In this document: piece by piece, positions 8,998 to 24,836 of the stretch | Layout of the letters: each line of letters begins with the position of its first letter | Numbering within the stretch: the stretch's first letter is position 1 | NCBI GenBank assembly: GCA_900544705.1 | Contig: UQWH01000018.1 | Location: forward strand, 1 to 32,133 | Reading direction: 5' to 3' | DNA from: an uncultured Eubacteriales bacterium | GTDB lineage: Bacteria > Bacillota > Clostridia > Oscillospirales > Oscillospiraceae | DNA length: 32,133 nucleotides | The notes under the pieces: model-generated | Told to the model about the DNA's origin: nothing | Seen by the model: the letters and a program-made list of their open reading frames with translations, nothing else | The model's database searches: none | Made by a program: the position numbers and the translations under genes

Positions 8998-10350
8998 TCA
9001 ATCATTTCCGAGAAGCTCCAGAACGCGCTCCATGCGCATCCCGCGGCTCCCCTTGACAAGCAGGACATCGCCCGGCTTTGCCGTCCGGCACAGGGCCTCG
9101 GTGAGCGCCTCGTGCGTCGGATAAAGCTGCGCAGGAATTCCAGCTTCCTCCGCGCCGCGGACATACTCCTCCGCGTGCGCACCGTAGGCAAAAAGCAGAT
9201 CGGCGCACTGCGCGGCCGCCTTGCCCACTTCATAATGCGCCAATGGCGCATGGTCACCCAGCTCCAGCATCCCGCCCAGAACGGCGATATGCCGGCCGGC
9301 AGCCTTCGTATCCTTCAGAACCTGAAGCGCGGCGCGCATGGATTCCGGCCCGGCGTTGTAGCAGTCCTCTATGACCGTCATGCCGCGCAGAGGATAAATT
9401 TTCTGGCGCATACCGGTATTGTGAAAGCCCGCCAGCCCCGCCTGAATTCCCGCGACCGGCACATGAAGCTCCAGCCCGACGGCGATCGCTGCCAGTGCGT
9501 TGAGCACGTTGTGCCTGCCCACGACCGGCAGCTCTACGGGAAAGCGCAGCTCACCCGCCGCCGCCGTGAAGCGGATGCCGTCCTCGGACATCCGGATGTC
9601 CTCCGCACGCACGTCGCAGTCCGGCGAAACGCCGAAGCATTTGGCGAGATACGTTTCCCGAACCGTGCGGAGCAGGTCGTCGTCTCCGTTGAAAAAGATC
9701 GTTCCGCCGGGGCGCAGCCCCTCCAGAAGTTCCAGCTTCGCTCTCAGAATTCCCTCGCGGGAACCGAGATTCTCAATGTGCATCGTGCCGATATTGGTAA
9801 TGACCGCAATGTCCGGCTGGGCGATACGCGTCAGGACGGAAAGCTCGCCGAAATGGTTCATGCCCATTTCCAGCACGGCAGCCTCGCAGTCCGGCTGCAA
9901 GCCGAGTACCGTGACAGGAAGGCCGAGGCCGTTATTGAAGTTTGCCGCCGTCTTTTCCGTGCGGTAAGTCGTTTCCAGCACTGCGGCGATCATTTCCTTG
10001 GTCGTCGTTTTGCCGACGCTGCCGGTGATGCCGACGCTTTTCAAAGGAAGCGTCCTGCGGTAGCCCGCGGCGATCGCCTGTAGGGCGGCAACGGTATCGC
10101 GCACGTAGATCGCCGGAATTTCCGCCGCAAGCGGCTTGGAAGCCAGCACCGCCGCCGCGCCCTTTTGCAGCGCGTCCGCGGCAAAGTCATGCCCGTCTCT
10201 CGCGCCCGTGATCGCTACAAACAGCTCTCCGCGCTGCAGGCGCCGGGTGTCAAAGTTCGCGCCGCGGAACGTCTTTTCGGCATATTCCGCCGCGACCGTT
10301 CCGCCGCAACATTGTGCCGCCTGTGCGAGACTTATTTCTCCATTTCGCAT
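8998..10350 (-). CDS. murF: UDP-MurNAc-tripeptide--D-Ala-D-Ala ligase MurF
   Basis: MurF completes the cytoplasmic UDP-MurNAc-pentapeptide by ATP-driven addition of D-Ala-D-Ala. The 450-aa protein has an N-terminal UDP-binding domain (SLAQAAQCCGG, FDTRR), the ATP loop GITGSVGKTTTKEM (about 107-120, lysine 114), FNNGLGLPVTVL, EMGMNHFGELSVLT and the C-terminal VIEDCYNAGPESMRAAL that follows the family pattern. The start lies inside the end of murE (19-bp overlap in another frame). No Shine-Dalgarno is well placed (GAGGAGG is 13 nt away), so translational coupling to murE is likely. Confidence 0.97.
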   Translation of the reverse strand: MRNGEISLAQAAQCCGGTVAAEYAEKTFRGANFDTRRLQRGELFVAITGARDGHDFAADALQKGAAAVLASKPLAAEIPAIYVRDTVAALQAIAAGYRRTLPLKSVGITGSVGKTTTKEMIAAVLETTYRTEKTAANFNNGLGLPVTVLGLQPDCEAAVLEMGMNHFGELSVLTRIAQPDIAVITNIGTMHIENLGSREGILRAKLELLEGLRPGGTIFFNGDDDLLRTVRETYLAKCFGVSPDCDVRAEDIRMSEDGIRFTAAAGELRFPVELPVVGRHNVLNALAAIAVGLELHVPVAGIQAGLAGFHNTGMRQKIYPLRGMTVIEDCYNAGPESMRAALQVLKDTKAAGRHIAVLGGMLELGDHAPLAHYEVGKAAAQCADLLFAYGAHAEEYVRGAEEAGIPAQLYPTHEALTEALCRTAKPGDVLLVKGSRGMRMERVLELLGND

Positions 10351-11780
10351 AGCGCCGATGCGACCTCCTCGCGTTCATCCAAATGAACCTTCGTTGTGCC
10401 GAGGATCTGATAGGTCTCATGCCCCTTCCCGGCCAATAATATCATATCATATTTCCGCGCGCAGCGCAATGCCACTCTGATCGCGCGGCGGCGATCCTCT
10501 TCCACAGCATACGGCGTCTTTGTGCCGGATATGCCGGAAAGAATGTCCCGGATGATCGCCATGGGGTCTTCCGTCCGCGGATTATCCGAGGTGACGATCA
10601 CGAAATCGGCGTATTTGACGGCGATCTCGCCCATGATTGGGCGCTTCGTCTTATCGCGGTCGCCGCCGCAGCCAAAGACGAGGATCACCCGTCCCCTACA
10701 GTAGTCCTTCACGGAGCGCAGGAGATTTTCCAGTCCGTCCGGCGTGTGGGCGTAGTCAATGAGCACCGTGTAAGGCTTTCCCGGTGTGGGGACGACCTCG
10801 ACGCGCCCCTTGACACCTTTCGCCGCTGCAAGCGCCTGCGCCGCATCGGCAAGCGATACGCCGAGCTGCCGGACGATGCCGATGGCAACCAGCGCATTGC
10901 TGACGGTAAAGCGGCCGGGGATCCCGACGCGCACGCGCGCCGTTTCCGCGCCCTCGCAGACCTGCATGGCAATATGATCCGATCCGAGCTCGATCTCCCG
11001 CGCCGTGAGGTCCGCGTTTCCCGTGCCGACGGTATAGACGGTACAGGAAGCGTCCGCGATCATTTTCTCTGCCGTGGGGTCGTCGAGATTGAACACACCA
11101 TGTTCGCACATGGTAAAGAGCTTTGCCTTCGCGCGTCGGTAGTTTTCCATCGTTCCGTGAAAATCCAGATGATCCTCCGTCAGGTTGGTAAATGCGCCGA
11201 CCTGATAGCGGATGCCGTCCACGCGGTGCAGCTCCAAAGCGTGGGAGGAAACCTCCATCACCACATGGGTACAGCCCGCATCGCGCATCTGCGCAAGGAG
11301 GCCCTGCAATTCAAAGCTCTCCGGCGTGGTGCGCTCGGTCTCGAGCGCTTCCTCGCCGATCATGTTACGGATCGTTCCGATCAGGCCGACCTTCGCCCCG
11401 CAGCTTTTTTCCAATATTTCTTTTACAAGGCAGGTGATGCTGGTCTTGCCATTCGTACCGGTCACGCCGATCATCTGCATGGACTTTGCCGGTGCGCCGT
11501 ACCAGTTGACGCCCAGCTGCGCCAGCGCCGCCCGCGCAGAGCGCACCCGGATCCATGGCGCGTCCTCCGGCATGGAGTGCTCGCAGAGAACTGCCGCCGC
11601 GCCGCGCTGCAAGGCCATTGGGATAAACTTATGTCCGTCCGTGGCATAGCCGGAAACCGCAACGAAGAGGTCGCCCGGCTTCGTCCTGCGCGAGTCGTAG
11701 CTCACGCCGGTAATCTCAAGCTCCATATCCGCATTCTGCGCGAGAATCGGAAGTCCTTCCAGCAAAGTCCGCAATTTCAT
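10332..11780 (-). CDS. murE: UDP-MurNAc-L-Ala-D-Glu--meso-diaminopimelate ligase MurE
   Basis: MurE adds the third amino acid of the stem peptide. The 482-aa protein has the ATP loop GVTGTNGKTS (lysine 112), the family segment FTNLTEDHLDFHG (about 197-209), the region of the carbamylated lysine in YRRAKAKLF (about 214-222) and the substrate-specificity motif DNPR (399-402). DNPR is the signature of enzymes that use meso-diaminopimelate rather than L-lysine, so the organism should have A1-gamma-type wall peptides. The ATG follows an AGGTG at about 6 nt and lies 9 bp after the spoVD stop. The gene overlaps murF by 19 bp. Confidence 0.97.
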   Translation of the reverse strand: MKLRTLLEGLPILAQNADMELEITGVSYDSRRTKPGDLFVAVSGYATDGHKFIPMALQRGAAAVLCEHSMPEDAPWIRVRSARAALAQLGVNWYGAPAKSMQMIGVTGTNGKTSITCLVKEILEKSCGAKVGLIGTIRNMIGEEALETERTTPESFELQGLLAQMRDAGCTHVVMEVSSHALELHRVDGIRYQVGAFTNLTEDHLDFHGTMENYRRAKAKLFTMCEHGVFNLDDPTAEKMIADASCTVYTVGTGNADLTAREIELGSDHIAMQVCEGAETARVRVGIPGRFTVSNALVAIGIVRQLGVSLADAAQALAAAKGVKGRVEVVPTPGKPYTVLIDYAHTPDGLENLLRSVKDYCRGRVILVFGCGGDRDKTKRPIMGEIAVKYADFVIVTSDNPRTEDPMAIIRDILSGISGTKTPYAVEEDRRRAIRVALRCARKYDMILLAGKGHETYQILGTTKVHLDEREEVASALCEMEK

Positions 11781-11789
11781 ACCTTACAC

Positions 11790-14159
11790 CTACCCTTGTG
11801 CTGTTGAATCCGTTGCCGTCGTGTCGATAAAGGTCACGACGATCATCGTACCGCGCGCCACCTGCACGCCGGGGTCAATATCCTGCTGCGCCGCGATGAC
11901 GTAGCTTGCCGAGGAGTCAACGCCCTTGGCCTGCATATAAAGGCCGCAGTCCGCCAGCGCCTGATTTGCCTGCGCCACGGTCAGACCGGACAGATCGGGC
12001 ACCGTGACCTGATCGGTCGGCATGGAGTCGTCGGTGTACAGGAGCACCGTCGAATTGCCCGGCAGCTCGCGCCCATGTGCGGGGATCTGACTGACGATCT
12101 TGTCTCCGTCGCCGATGATGCGATAGTTGAGATAGTTTTCTTCCAGCCGCTTGTTGGCCTCCGCCTCGGTCAAGCCGACCACGTTCGGCATCCGTACCGC
12201 GACTCTGGACATATCCTCCGCGGAGTATTCGCCCTCTACGCCGAGATAGGGCAGAATGTCCTCAAAGATCGCTGCGACCGTCGGCGCGCCCATCTGGCCG
12301 CCGGAAATATAGTAGCCGGAGCTGCTGCTCGGCGTATCGAGCGCCACGAGGACGACATACTTCGGGTCGTCCATGGGCGCAATGCCCACGAAGGAAACGA
12401 TTTTGTCTCTGGTCAGGCTGCCGTTCTCGTCGCGCTGGTCGGTCTTTTCCGCCGTGCCGGTCTTGCCGCCGATACGGTAGCCGACGACCTGCGCGTTCTT
12501 TGCCGTGCCTTCGGTCACGACGGACTCGATGAGCTGGCACATTGTTTTGGAGGTTTCCTCGGAGATCACCTGACGCACGACCGTGCGGGAATTCTTCTGC
12601 ACAACGTTGCCGTCGCTGTCGACGACTTCGGAAACAACGTGCGGCTCCAGCAGATACCCGCCGTTGACGACCGCTGCGATCGCCCGCACGAGCTGGATAG
12701 GCGTCGGCTTGACCGTCTGGCCGAAGGAGGTGGAGATCAGATAGCTGGTGCCGTAGTTTGCGTTGTCCGCAAGGCGTTCACGGCTGTGGAACAGACCGCT
12801 GGACTCACCCGGCAGGTCGATGCCGGTCTTTTCCATCAGGCCGAAGGCGCGGCAGTAATCATACAGGGTATCGCCGCCGGTTTTCAGGCCGATGTGTGCA
12901 AAGGCGATGTTGCAGGAATTTTGCAGCGCCTCTGCGGTCGTTTCCGCGCCATGACCGGCAAGCCGCCAGCAGGACAGTGTCTGGGAACGGCCCTCGAATT
13001 TCTCCGAGCCGCCGCAGTAGAAATGATCGTTCAGCGTGACCGCACCGCTGTCCAATGCGGAAGCCAGTGTGATGATCTTGAAGGTCGAGCCGGGCTCGTA
13101 GCCGTCGGAAACGCAGCGGTTGCGCCACTGCTTCAGACGCGCTGCCGCGACGGCATTGTTGTAGGCTTCAAAAGCTGCCGTGCGCTCTGCGCTCCCCTCC
13201 GGGAGCTTCGCCGCTTCTTCATAAAGCTGCGTCAGCTCGTCGTTCTTTTCCGTATCGTAGATCTCGAGATATTGATTGGGGTCGTAGCTTCCCAGTGTGG
13301 ACATGGCGACAATATCGCCGGAGTTCACGTCGAACACGATACCGAACGCGCCGTTTTTCACGTCGTAGCGGTCGACCGCGTCCTGAAGCTGCTTCTCCAA
13401 ATAATACTGCACCGTGGTGTCAATTGTCAAGACTACGCTGTCGCCATCGGAAGCCTGGTAGTATTTCTCATAGGAATAGAGCATCTCGGTCTCGTTGTTG
13501 CCCTTGGTCGTGATGACCGCGCCCGCAGTACCCTCCAGATAGCTGTTGTAGTAGGATTCCAGACCTTCGGAGCCGACATTTTCCGTATTGGTAAAGCCCA
13601 GAAGCTGCGCCGCCAACGTGCCGTAGGGATAGTAGCGCATGGAGTCCGGCTCCAGATGCACGCCGATGATCTTGTTGGCGCTGATATATTCGCGCACCTG
13701 ATCGCAGATCTCCTGCGTCTGACGGCGCTTGAGCATCTTATAGCGGTACTTTACATCCGCCGCCTGCTCCTTGATCCAGCTCGCGTCCAGATCGAGGATG
13801 CGCGCCAGCGCATTGGACAGCGCGTCCACATCCACCTTGTTCTGCTCCAGCTCCAACGGGTCGAGGAAGATATTCTCCACGCTGGACGAGGCCGCCAGCA
13901 CATTCATGTTCCGGTCGTAGATCGTGCCGCGCGAGGCCGTGACGCTGGTGGTTCTTGTTTGGTTGCGGATGGCCTTTTCCTCATACTTATTATGGTCGAT
14001 CAGCATCAGCTTGACGAGCATACCCGCAACGGCGCAGAACGACAAAATGCCCAGGCAGATCATCATCGCGAAGATCCCCTTGCGCACATGCGTCACGGGG
14101 ACTTCCGGATTTCTGCCGGAGCGTCGTTTTCTTCTGTACCGGTTTTCGCTTTGCTTCAT
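11790..14159 (-). CDS. spoVD: Class B penicillin-binding protein SpoVD/FtsI type with two PASTA domains
   Basis: A 789-aa transpeptidase that cross-links peptidoglycan. In Bacillus the SpoVD type is needed for spore cortex and works with SpoVE. Here it is the only class B PBP in the dcw cluster, so it may serve vegetative division, sporulation or both. The basic cytoplasmic tail is followed by one membrane helix (about 29-53), the PBP dimerisation domain, and a transpeptidase domain with STFK (serine 358), SCN (415-417) and KTG (566-568). Two PASTA domains follow at about 656-709 and 718-780. An insert rich in charged residues (about 300-345) precedes STFK. The ATG has GGAGGAG five bases upstream. 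A terminator-like hairpin separates it from ftsL. Confidence 0.93.
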   Translation of the reverse strand: MKQSENRYRRKRRSGRNPEVPVTHVRKGIFAMMICLGILSFCAVAGMLVKLMLIDHNKYEEKAIRNQTRTTSVTASRGTIYDRNMNVLAASSSVENIFLDPLELEQNKVDVDALSNALARILDLDASWIKEQAADVKYRYKMLKRRQTQEICDQVREYISANKIIGVHLEPDSMRYYPYGTLAAQLLGFTNTENVGSEGLESYYNSYLEGTAGAVITTKGNNETEMLYSYEKYYQASDGDSVVLTIDTTVQYYLEKQLQDAVDRYDVKNGAFGIVFDVNSGDIVAMSTLGSYDPNQYLEIYDTEKNDELTQLYEEAAKLPEGSAERTAAFEAYNNAVAAARLKQWRNRCVSDGYEPGSTFKIITLASALDSGAVTLNDHFYCGGSEKFEGRSQTLSCWRLAGHGAETTAEALQNSCNIAFAHIGLKTGGDTLYDYCRAFGLMEKTGIDLPGESSGLFHSRERLADNANYGTSYLISTSFGQTVKPTPIQLVRAIAAVVNGGYLLEPHVVSEVVDSDGNVVQKNSRTVVRQVISEETSKTMCQLIESVVTEGTAKNAQVVGYRIGGKTGTAEKTDQRDENGSLTRDKIVSFVGIAPMDDPKYVVLVALDTPSSSSGYYISGGQMGAPTVAAIFEDILPYLGVEGEYSAEDMSRVAVRMPNVVGLTEAEANKRLEENYLNYRIIGDGDKIVSQIPAHGRELPGNSTVLLYTDDSMPTDQVTVPDLSGLTVAQANQALADCGLYMQAKGVDSSASYVIAAQQDIDPGVQVARGTMIVVTFIDTTATDSTAQG

Positions 14160-14189
14160 GGTATCTCCTCCGGGGAATTCAAGAAGTTC

Positions 14190-14228
14190 AAAAACATGGG
14201 CGGCAATTCTGATTCACCGCCCATGTTT
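14190..14228 (-). terminator. Terminator-like hairpin between ftsL and spoVD
   Basis: On the minus strand a perfect 12-bp stem (14192-14203 with 14217-14228) with a 13-nt loop ends in TTTTT, starting 20 nt after the ftsL stop and ending about 31 nt before the spoVD ATG. It has the form of a Rho-independent terminator. No convincing promoter is visible between it and spoVD, so partial termination (attenuation) or a promoter inside ftsL is implied. Confidence 0.68.
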
Positions 14229-14248
14229 CTGTACACTATATTCGTGGC

Positions 14249-14779
14249 TCAGGTGAAGTATTCTACCGCATCGGTGAACACATTCCGCAGCGCCGTAAAG
14301 GCTCGCTGGAAAATGTTCTGCTCCTTCGGCGCGGTGTAGACCTCCGCCGTATCCTCTGCCTGCACCTGCACGTAGACGATCTGCGAGGGGCCGGGCTTGC
14401 GCATATTCAGCTCCTTTGCCCGCTTTTCCACCTTTTCCAGATCCAGCGCGCCCTCGTACTGCGATTGCAGGCGGGCCTTCTGCTCGGAAAGCGTGGAGAG
14501 CTCGCTTTGCAGCTCGCCGACCTCGCTCTTTGTTTCATACAGCCGCACATAGCTGAAAATCACCAGAAACAGCATCACGCAGGCCATCGCGCCGCCCAGC
14601 AGCGCAAAGGGGGAAAATGCCGGTTTGGTTCTGACCTTCGGCGCACGCCGGGGGCGAGCCGGTGCATCCGGGAGCTGCGCCGGGCGCTGCTTCGGCAGCG
14701 CATTGCTTCTCATATTCTGCCCGGCATAGATGTCATAAGCCGCCGAGCCGTTGCTGCGGTAGGGATTGCGCTGTGCCAT
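14249..14779 (-). CDS. ftsL: Septum formation initiator / FtsL-like divisome protein
   Basis: A 176-aa single-pass membrane protein at the ftsL position of the dcw cluster. The N-terminus (about 1-55) is basic and proline-rich, with no clear similarity. One transmembrane helix follows (about 56-77, FALLGGAMACVMLFLVIFSY), then a coiled coil with heptads (about 78-110, EVGELQSELSTLSEQKARL) and a short extracytoplasmic tail. The pattern KRAKELNMRKPGPSQIVYV is typical of FtsL. FtsL joins FtsB/DivIC and FtsQ/DivIB in the complex that activates FtsW and its PBP. I chose the ATG at 14779, which sits 8 nt from an aligned AGGA site, over the TTG at 14785. Identity rests mainly on topology and context. 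Confidence 0.85.
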   Translation of the reverse strand: MAQRNPYRSNGSAAYDIYAGQNMRSNALPKQRPAQLPDAPARPRRAPKVRTKPAFSPFALLGGAMACVMLFLVIFSYVRLYETKSEVGELQSELSTLSEQKARLQSQYEGALDLEKVEKRAKELNMRKPGPSQIVYVQVQAEDTAEVYTAPKEQNIFQRAFTALRNVFTDAVEYFT

Positions 14780-14802
14780 AGCCAAACCATCCTTTCAAAG
14801 AA

Positions 14803-15735
14803 TCAGATTTTCTCCGCCACGCGGAGCTTCGCGCTCCGGGCGCGGGGGTTTTCCTCCAGCTCTGCTGCGGAGGAAACAATGGGCTTGCGGGTCACAAGCC
14901 GGATCTGCGGTTTCTTGCCGCAGACACAGACCGGAAACTCCGGCGGACAGGTGCAGCCGCGCGCGGCCTGCTGCATCTCGCTTTTTACAATGCGGTCTTC
15001 CAGCGAGTGGAAGGTGATCACGGCCAGCCGTCCGTTCGGATTCAACCGGCGGATCGCCGCTTTCATCATTTTACTGACAGAGCCGAGTTCATCGTTGACC
15101 GCGATGCGGATCGCCTGAAAGCTCCGCTTGGCCGGGTGCTGCTTTTCGCGCAGAGCCTGCGGCGGCATCGCGCCGCGGATGATGTCCACCAGCTCCAGCG
15201 TCGTTTCAATGGGCTTCTTTTCCCGGCTGCGCACGATCGCGGCCGCGATCTGCGGCGCGTAGCGCTCCTCGCCGTATTCATAGAGGATGCGGCGAAGCTC
15301 CTCCTGCGGCCAGCGGTTGACGATCTCCCCCGCCGTCAGCGGATCCTCACGGTTCATGCGCATATCCAGCGGCGCGTCTGCCATATAGGAAAAGCCGCGC
15401 AGCGCATCGTCCAGCTGCGGAGAGGACACGCCGAGATCAAAGAGCATCCCGTCCACACCCGCGATCCCGAGCCCATCGAGGATCGCGTCCAACTCCGCAA
15501 AATTGGAATGTACCAGCGTCACGCGCGGAAGATAGGCCGCAAGGCGCTGCTTTGCCGCATCCAGCGCAACCTGATCGCGGTCAACGCCGATCAGGCGGCC
15601 GGTCGTTAGGCGCTTGACGATCTCCGAGGAGTGACCGGCGCCGCCCAGCGTCCCGTCGAGATAGATCCCGTCCGGGCGGATGTTCAGCGCCTCGATGCAC
15701 TCGTCCAACAGAACCGATTTATGTTGAAATTCCAT
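14803..15735 (-). CDS. rsmH: 16S rRNA (cytosine1402-N4)-methyltransferase RsmH
   Basis: RsmH (MraW) methylates N4 of C1402 in the ribosomal P site. The 310-aa protein begins MEFQHKSVLLDECIEAL and has the SAM-binding motif YLDGTLGGAGHS. Other family segments are FDLGVSSPQLDDALRGFSY, MRMNREDPLTAGEIVNRW, RSFQAIRIAVNDEL and AVITFHSLEDRIVK. The start ATG overlaps the mraZ stop as TGATG. The frame stays open upstream over mraZ, but the family N-terminus and the coupling fix the start at 15735. It lies in its usual second place in the dcw cluster, with 23 bp to ftsL. Confidence 0.98.
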   Translation of the reverse strand: MEFQHKSVLLDECIEALNIRPDGIYLDGTLGGAGHSSEIVKRLTTGRLIGVDRDQVALDAAKQRLAAYLPRVTLVHSNFAELDAILDGLGIAGVDGMLFDLGVSSPQLDDALRGFSYMADAPLDMRMNREDPLTAGEIVNRWPQEELRRILYEYGEERYAPQIAAAIVRSREKKPIETTLELVDIIRGAMPPQALREKQHPAKRSFQAIRIAVNDELGSVSKMMKAAIRRLNPNGRLAVITFHSLEDRIVKSEMQQAARGCTCPPEFPVCVCGKKPQIRLVTRKPIVSSAAELEENPRARSAKLRVAEKI

Positions 15736-16151
15736 CAGAAGCCAAGCTCCTCCATCACGGCGGCAATGGCCTCCGGCGTCATATACTTTGCTTCCTCCGC
15801 CTCGTAGCGCTCTGCCGACCAGATCTCGGCGCGCCCGGCCTGACCGAGGAACACGACATCCTGCTTGATGCCCGCGTACTCGCGCATGGACTCCGGCAGG
15901 AGAAAACGTCCCTGCTTGTCCGGTTCGCATTTTACAACATTGGCGAAGAAGAAACGCATGGCGCGCGCCTTCGAGGAAGGCAGCGCATTGCAGTGGTCGA
16001 GCACCTTCTGCCATTCTTCCTCCGGATAAACCGTCAGGCAGGCATCGGCAGCCTTCGCGACGTAGAACGCCGCGCCCAGCTCTTCGCGGAGCTTTGAGGG
16101 AACAAACAGGCGTCCCTTTGCATCCAGCGTGTGCTTGTATTTGCCGTACAT
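15735..16151 (-). CDS. mraZ: Transcriptional regulator MraZ
   Basis: A 138-aa protein, the first gene of the dcw cluster. It has the two AbrB/SpoVT-like half domains of MraZ, each with the DxxxR signature: DAKGRLFVPSKLREEL (about residues 10-25) and DKQGRFLLPESMREYA (about 78-93). MraZ forms ring oligomers, binds direct repeats upstream of its own gene and represses or tunes dcw transcription. A matching array of repeats with 10-bp period lies between the promoter and this start. A GGTGAGG-type ribosome site precedes the ATG and coincides with the last repeats, so MraZ binding could also mask it in DNA form. The length is normal. Confidence 0.97.
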   Translation of the reverse strand: MYGKYKHTLDAKGRLFVPSKLREELGAAFYVAKAADACLTVYPEEEWQKVLDHCNALPSSKARAMRFFFANVVKCEPDKQGRFLLPESMREYAGIKQDVVFLGQAGRAEIWSAERYEAEEAKYMTPEAIAAVMEELGF

Positions 16152-16200
16152 TTTCCCTCACCTCGCTCCATTTTGCTCATTTTTCTTCCATTTCACTCCA
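16151..16200 (-). promoter_or_regulatory. Probable MraZ operator: five repeats with 10-bp period
   Basis: On the minus strand the 50 bp before the mraZ ATG fall into five 10-bp blocks: TGGAGTGAAA, TGGAAGAAAA, ATGAGCAAAA, TGGAGCGAGG and TGAGGGAAAA. Each carries TGGAG or TGAG at the same helical phase, except the third, which is shifted by one. Known MraZ sites (for example TGGGN repeats separated by 5 bp in E. coli) have the same period. The array lies downstream of the predicted transcription start, where bound MraZ would block RNA polymerase. Confidence 0.7.
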
Positions 16201-16210
16201 CTGTGCTATC

Positions 16211-16239
16211 AGTATACAATCAAACAAAAAAAAATGCAA
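16211..16239 (-). promoter_or_regulatory. Sigma-A promoter of the dcw cluster
   Basis: On the minus strand TTGCAT (16234-16239) and TATACT (16211-16216) are spaced 17 bp over an A/T-rich spacer. Predicted start near 16204, directly before the MraZ repeats. The rest of the gap up to 16356 is AT-rich. It holds a perfect 14-bp palindrome (16300-16313) and nothing else I can name. Confidence 0.75.
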
Positions 16240-16356
16240 CCTCTAATCCACACTTTTTGTTGTCTTTTTTTGAAATTTTTATGGAAAACCCTTCCAAATT
16301 TCAAATATTTGAACGTATGTTTTAATTTCCATTCCTCCTCCATTCCCCTCCCCGAA

Positions 16357-16391
16357 ACAAAAAAGCTCCCCGTCCGCAGACGGGGAGCTTT
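16357..16391 (-). terminator. Intrinsic terminator after the dehydrogenase pseudogene
   Basis: A 13-bp perfect GC-rich stem (16362-16374 with 16379-16391), a 4-nt loop and a run of T on the minus strand. It insulates the dcw promoter from rpoBC/dehydrogenase transcripts. The hairpin begins about 11 nt after the stop. Confidence 0.93.
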
Positions 16392-16402
16392 GAAACAATT
16401 TT

Positions 16403-17197
16403 CTATTTTCCGCCGACGTACATCCGACCGATGACCCAGCTTTTCAGGCAGCAAGGCAGCAGCCGCGCAAGAATGGCCAGCGCGCGGTAGGATGCGCCGA
16501 TCACATATTCCGGCTTGACGTGCTTGCGGAGGGCAACGGAAGCGAGGAAATGCCCCGCCTTCTCCGGCGTCATGCCATTCTGCTCGTCATGCTCCATCAC
16601 GGCCACGCTCCGGGCGATTCGTCCGTGGTAAATTTCGTCACCCGTGGACGCTTTTTCCCGTGCGGCGGTGAAGCCGGTGTGAATGTCGCCCGGCAGGACG
16701 GCGCAGAGCTCCACACCGAAGGGGGCGACCTCATTGCGCAGTGCCGCAGTATAGGCACTCACAGCCGCCTTGCTGACGGAATACCACGCCTGAAACGGGA
16801 TAGGCGTCAGCGCGGCAAAGGAGCTGACATTGACGATGCGGCCGCTTCCCTGCTGCCGCATCAGCGGCAGCACTGCCTTGCAGCCGTTGACCACACCAAA
16901 CAGGTTGACATTCAGCAGGCGCTTTGCGTCTTCATTCTCTGTAAACTCCGCCGCCCCGGAAATGCCGAAGCCCGCATTGTTGACCAGCAGATCAATGTGT
17001 CCCTCTTTCTGCCAGACCTCCCGCACCGTTGCCTACACCTGCCGCTCGTCTGCAACGTCGCAGCAGAGGTGTATCATTCCGGACAGATGCGCCGGGTGAC
17101 GGGAAAGAATGTAGACCTTGCAGCCGCGTTTTTGCAGTTCCAATGCGGTCGCCCGGCCGATGCCAGAGCTTCCGCCGGTCACAATGGCAATTTTCAT
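16403..17197 (-). pseudogene. Short-chain dehydrogenase/reductase, interrupted by one in-frame TAG
   Basis: The reading frame starts at an ATG (17197) with GAGG five bases upstream. It gives the Rossmann NAD(P)-binding motif TGGSSGIG (residues 7-14) and then meets TAG at codon 55 (17033-17035). The same frame continues to 16403 with the rest of a classical SDR: NNAGFG, the catalytic serine in NVSSFA and the YSVSKAAV motif with YxxxK. Without the stop it would be a normal 264-aa enzyme. The stop fits a single CAG-to-TAG change. A GTG-started 207-aa fragment could in principle be translated but would lack the cofactor motif. Substrate unknown. It lies 14 bp behind the rpoC terminator with no visible promoter of its own. 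Confidence 0.85.
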
Positions 17198-17210
17198 AGG
17201 TACCTCTTTC

Positions 17211-17245
17211 TAAAAAATGCCCTCCGGTTTTTCACCGGAGGGCAT
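17211..17245 (-). terminator. Intrinsic terminator of rpoBC
   Basis: A 12-bp perfect stem (17217-17228 with 17234-17245), a 5-nt loop and TTTTTT on the minus strand, starting 6 nt after the rpoC stop. It ends directly before the start region of the dehydrogenase gene. Confidence 0.94.
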
Positions 17246-17250
17246 GGGGT

Positions 17251-20943
<3,693 letters not shown>

Positions 20944-20958
20944 CGTATTACTCCTCCT

Positions 20959-24720
<3,762 letters not shown>

Positions 24721-24836
24721 CACAGCCTTTCTGTACTCATTGGATGTGTCATTTGCATTCTGACACGCCGGGGTGCGTTGACTGTTTGTCATCCATCCCC
24801 CTTGCGTGCGCCGGGTTTCCGTGTTATAATAGATTC

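Noticed and set aside
7006..10083. A plus-strand open frame of about 1,025 codons opposite ftsW, mraY and murF
   Set aside because: Same cause: low stop frequency opposite GC-rich genes. The real genes on the minus strand have complete family motifs and ribosome sites.
15736..16161. An N-terminal extension of rsmH by about 142 codons
   Set aside because: The extension is mraZ read in another frame. The RsmH family start and the TGATG overlap fix the start at 15735.
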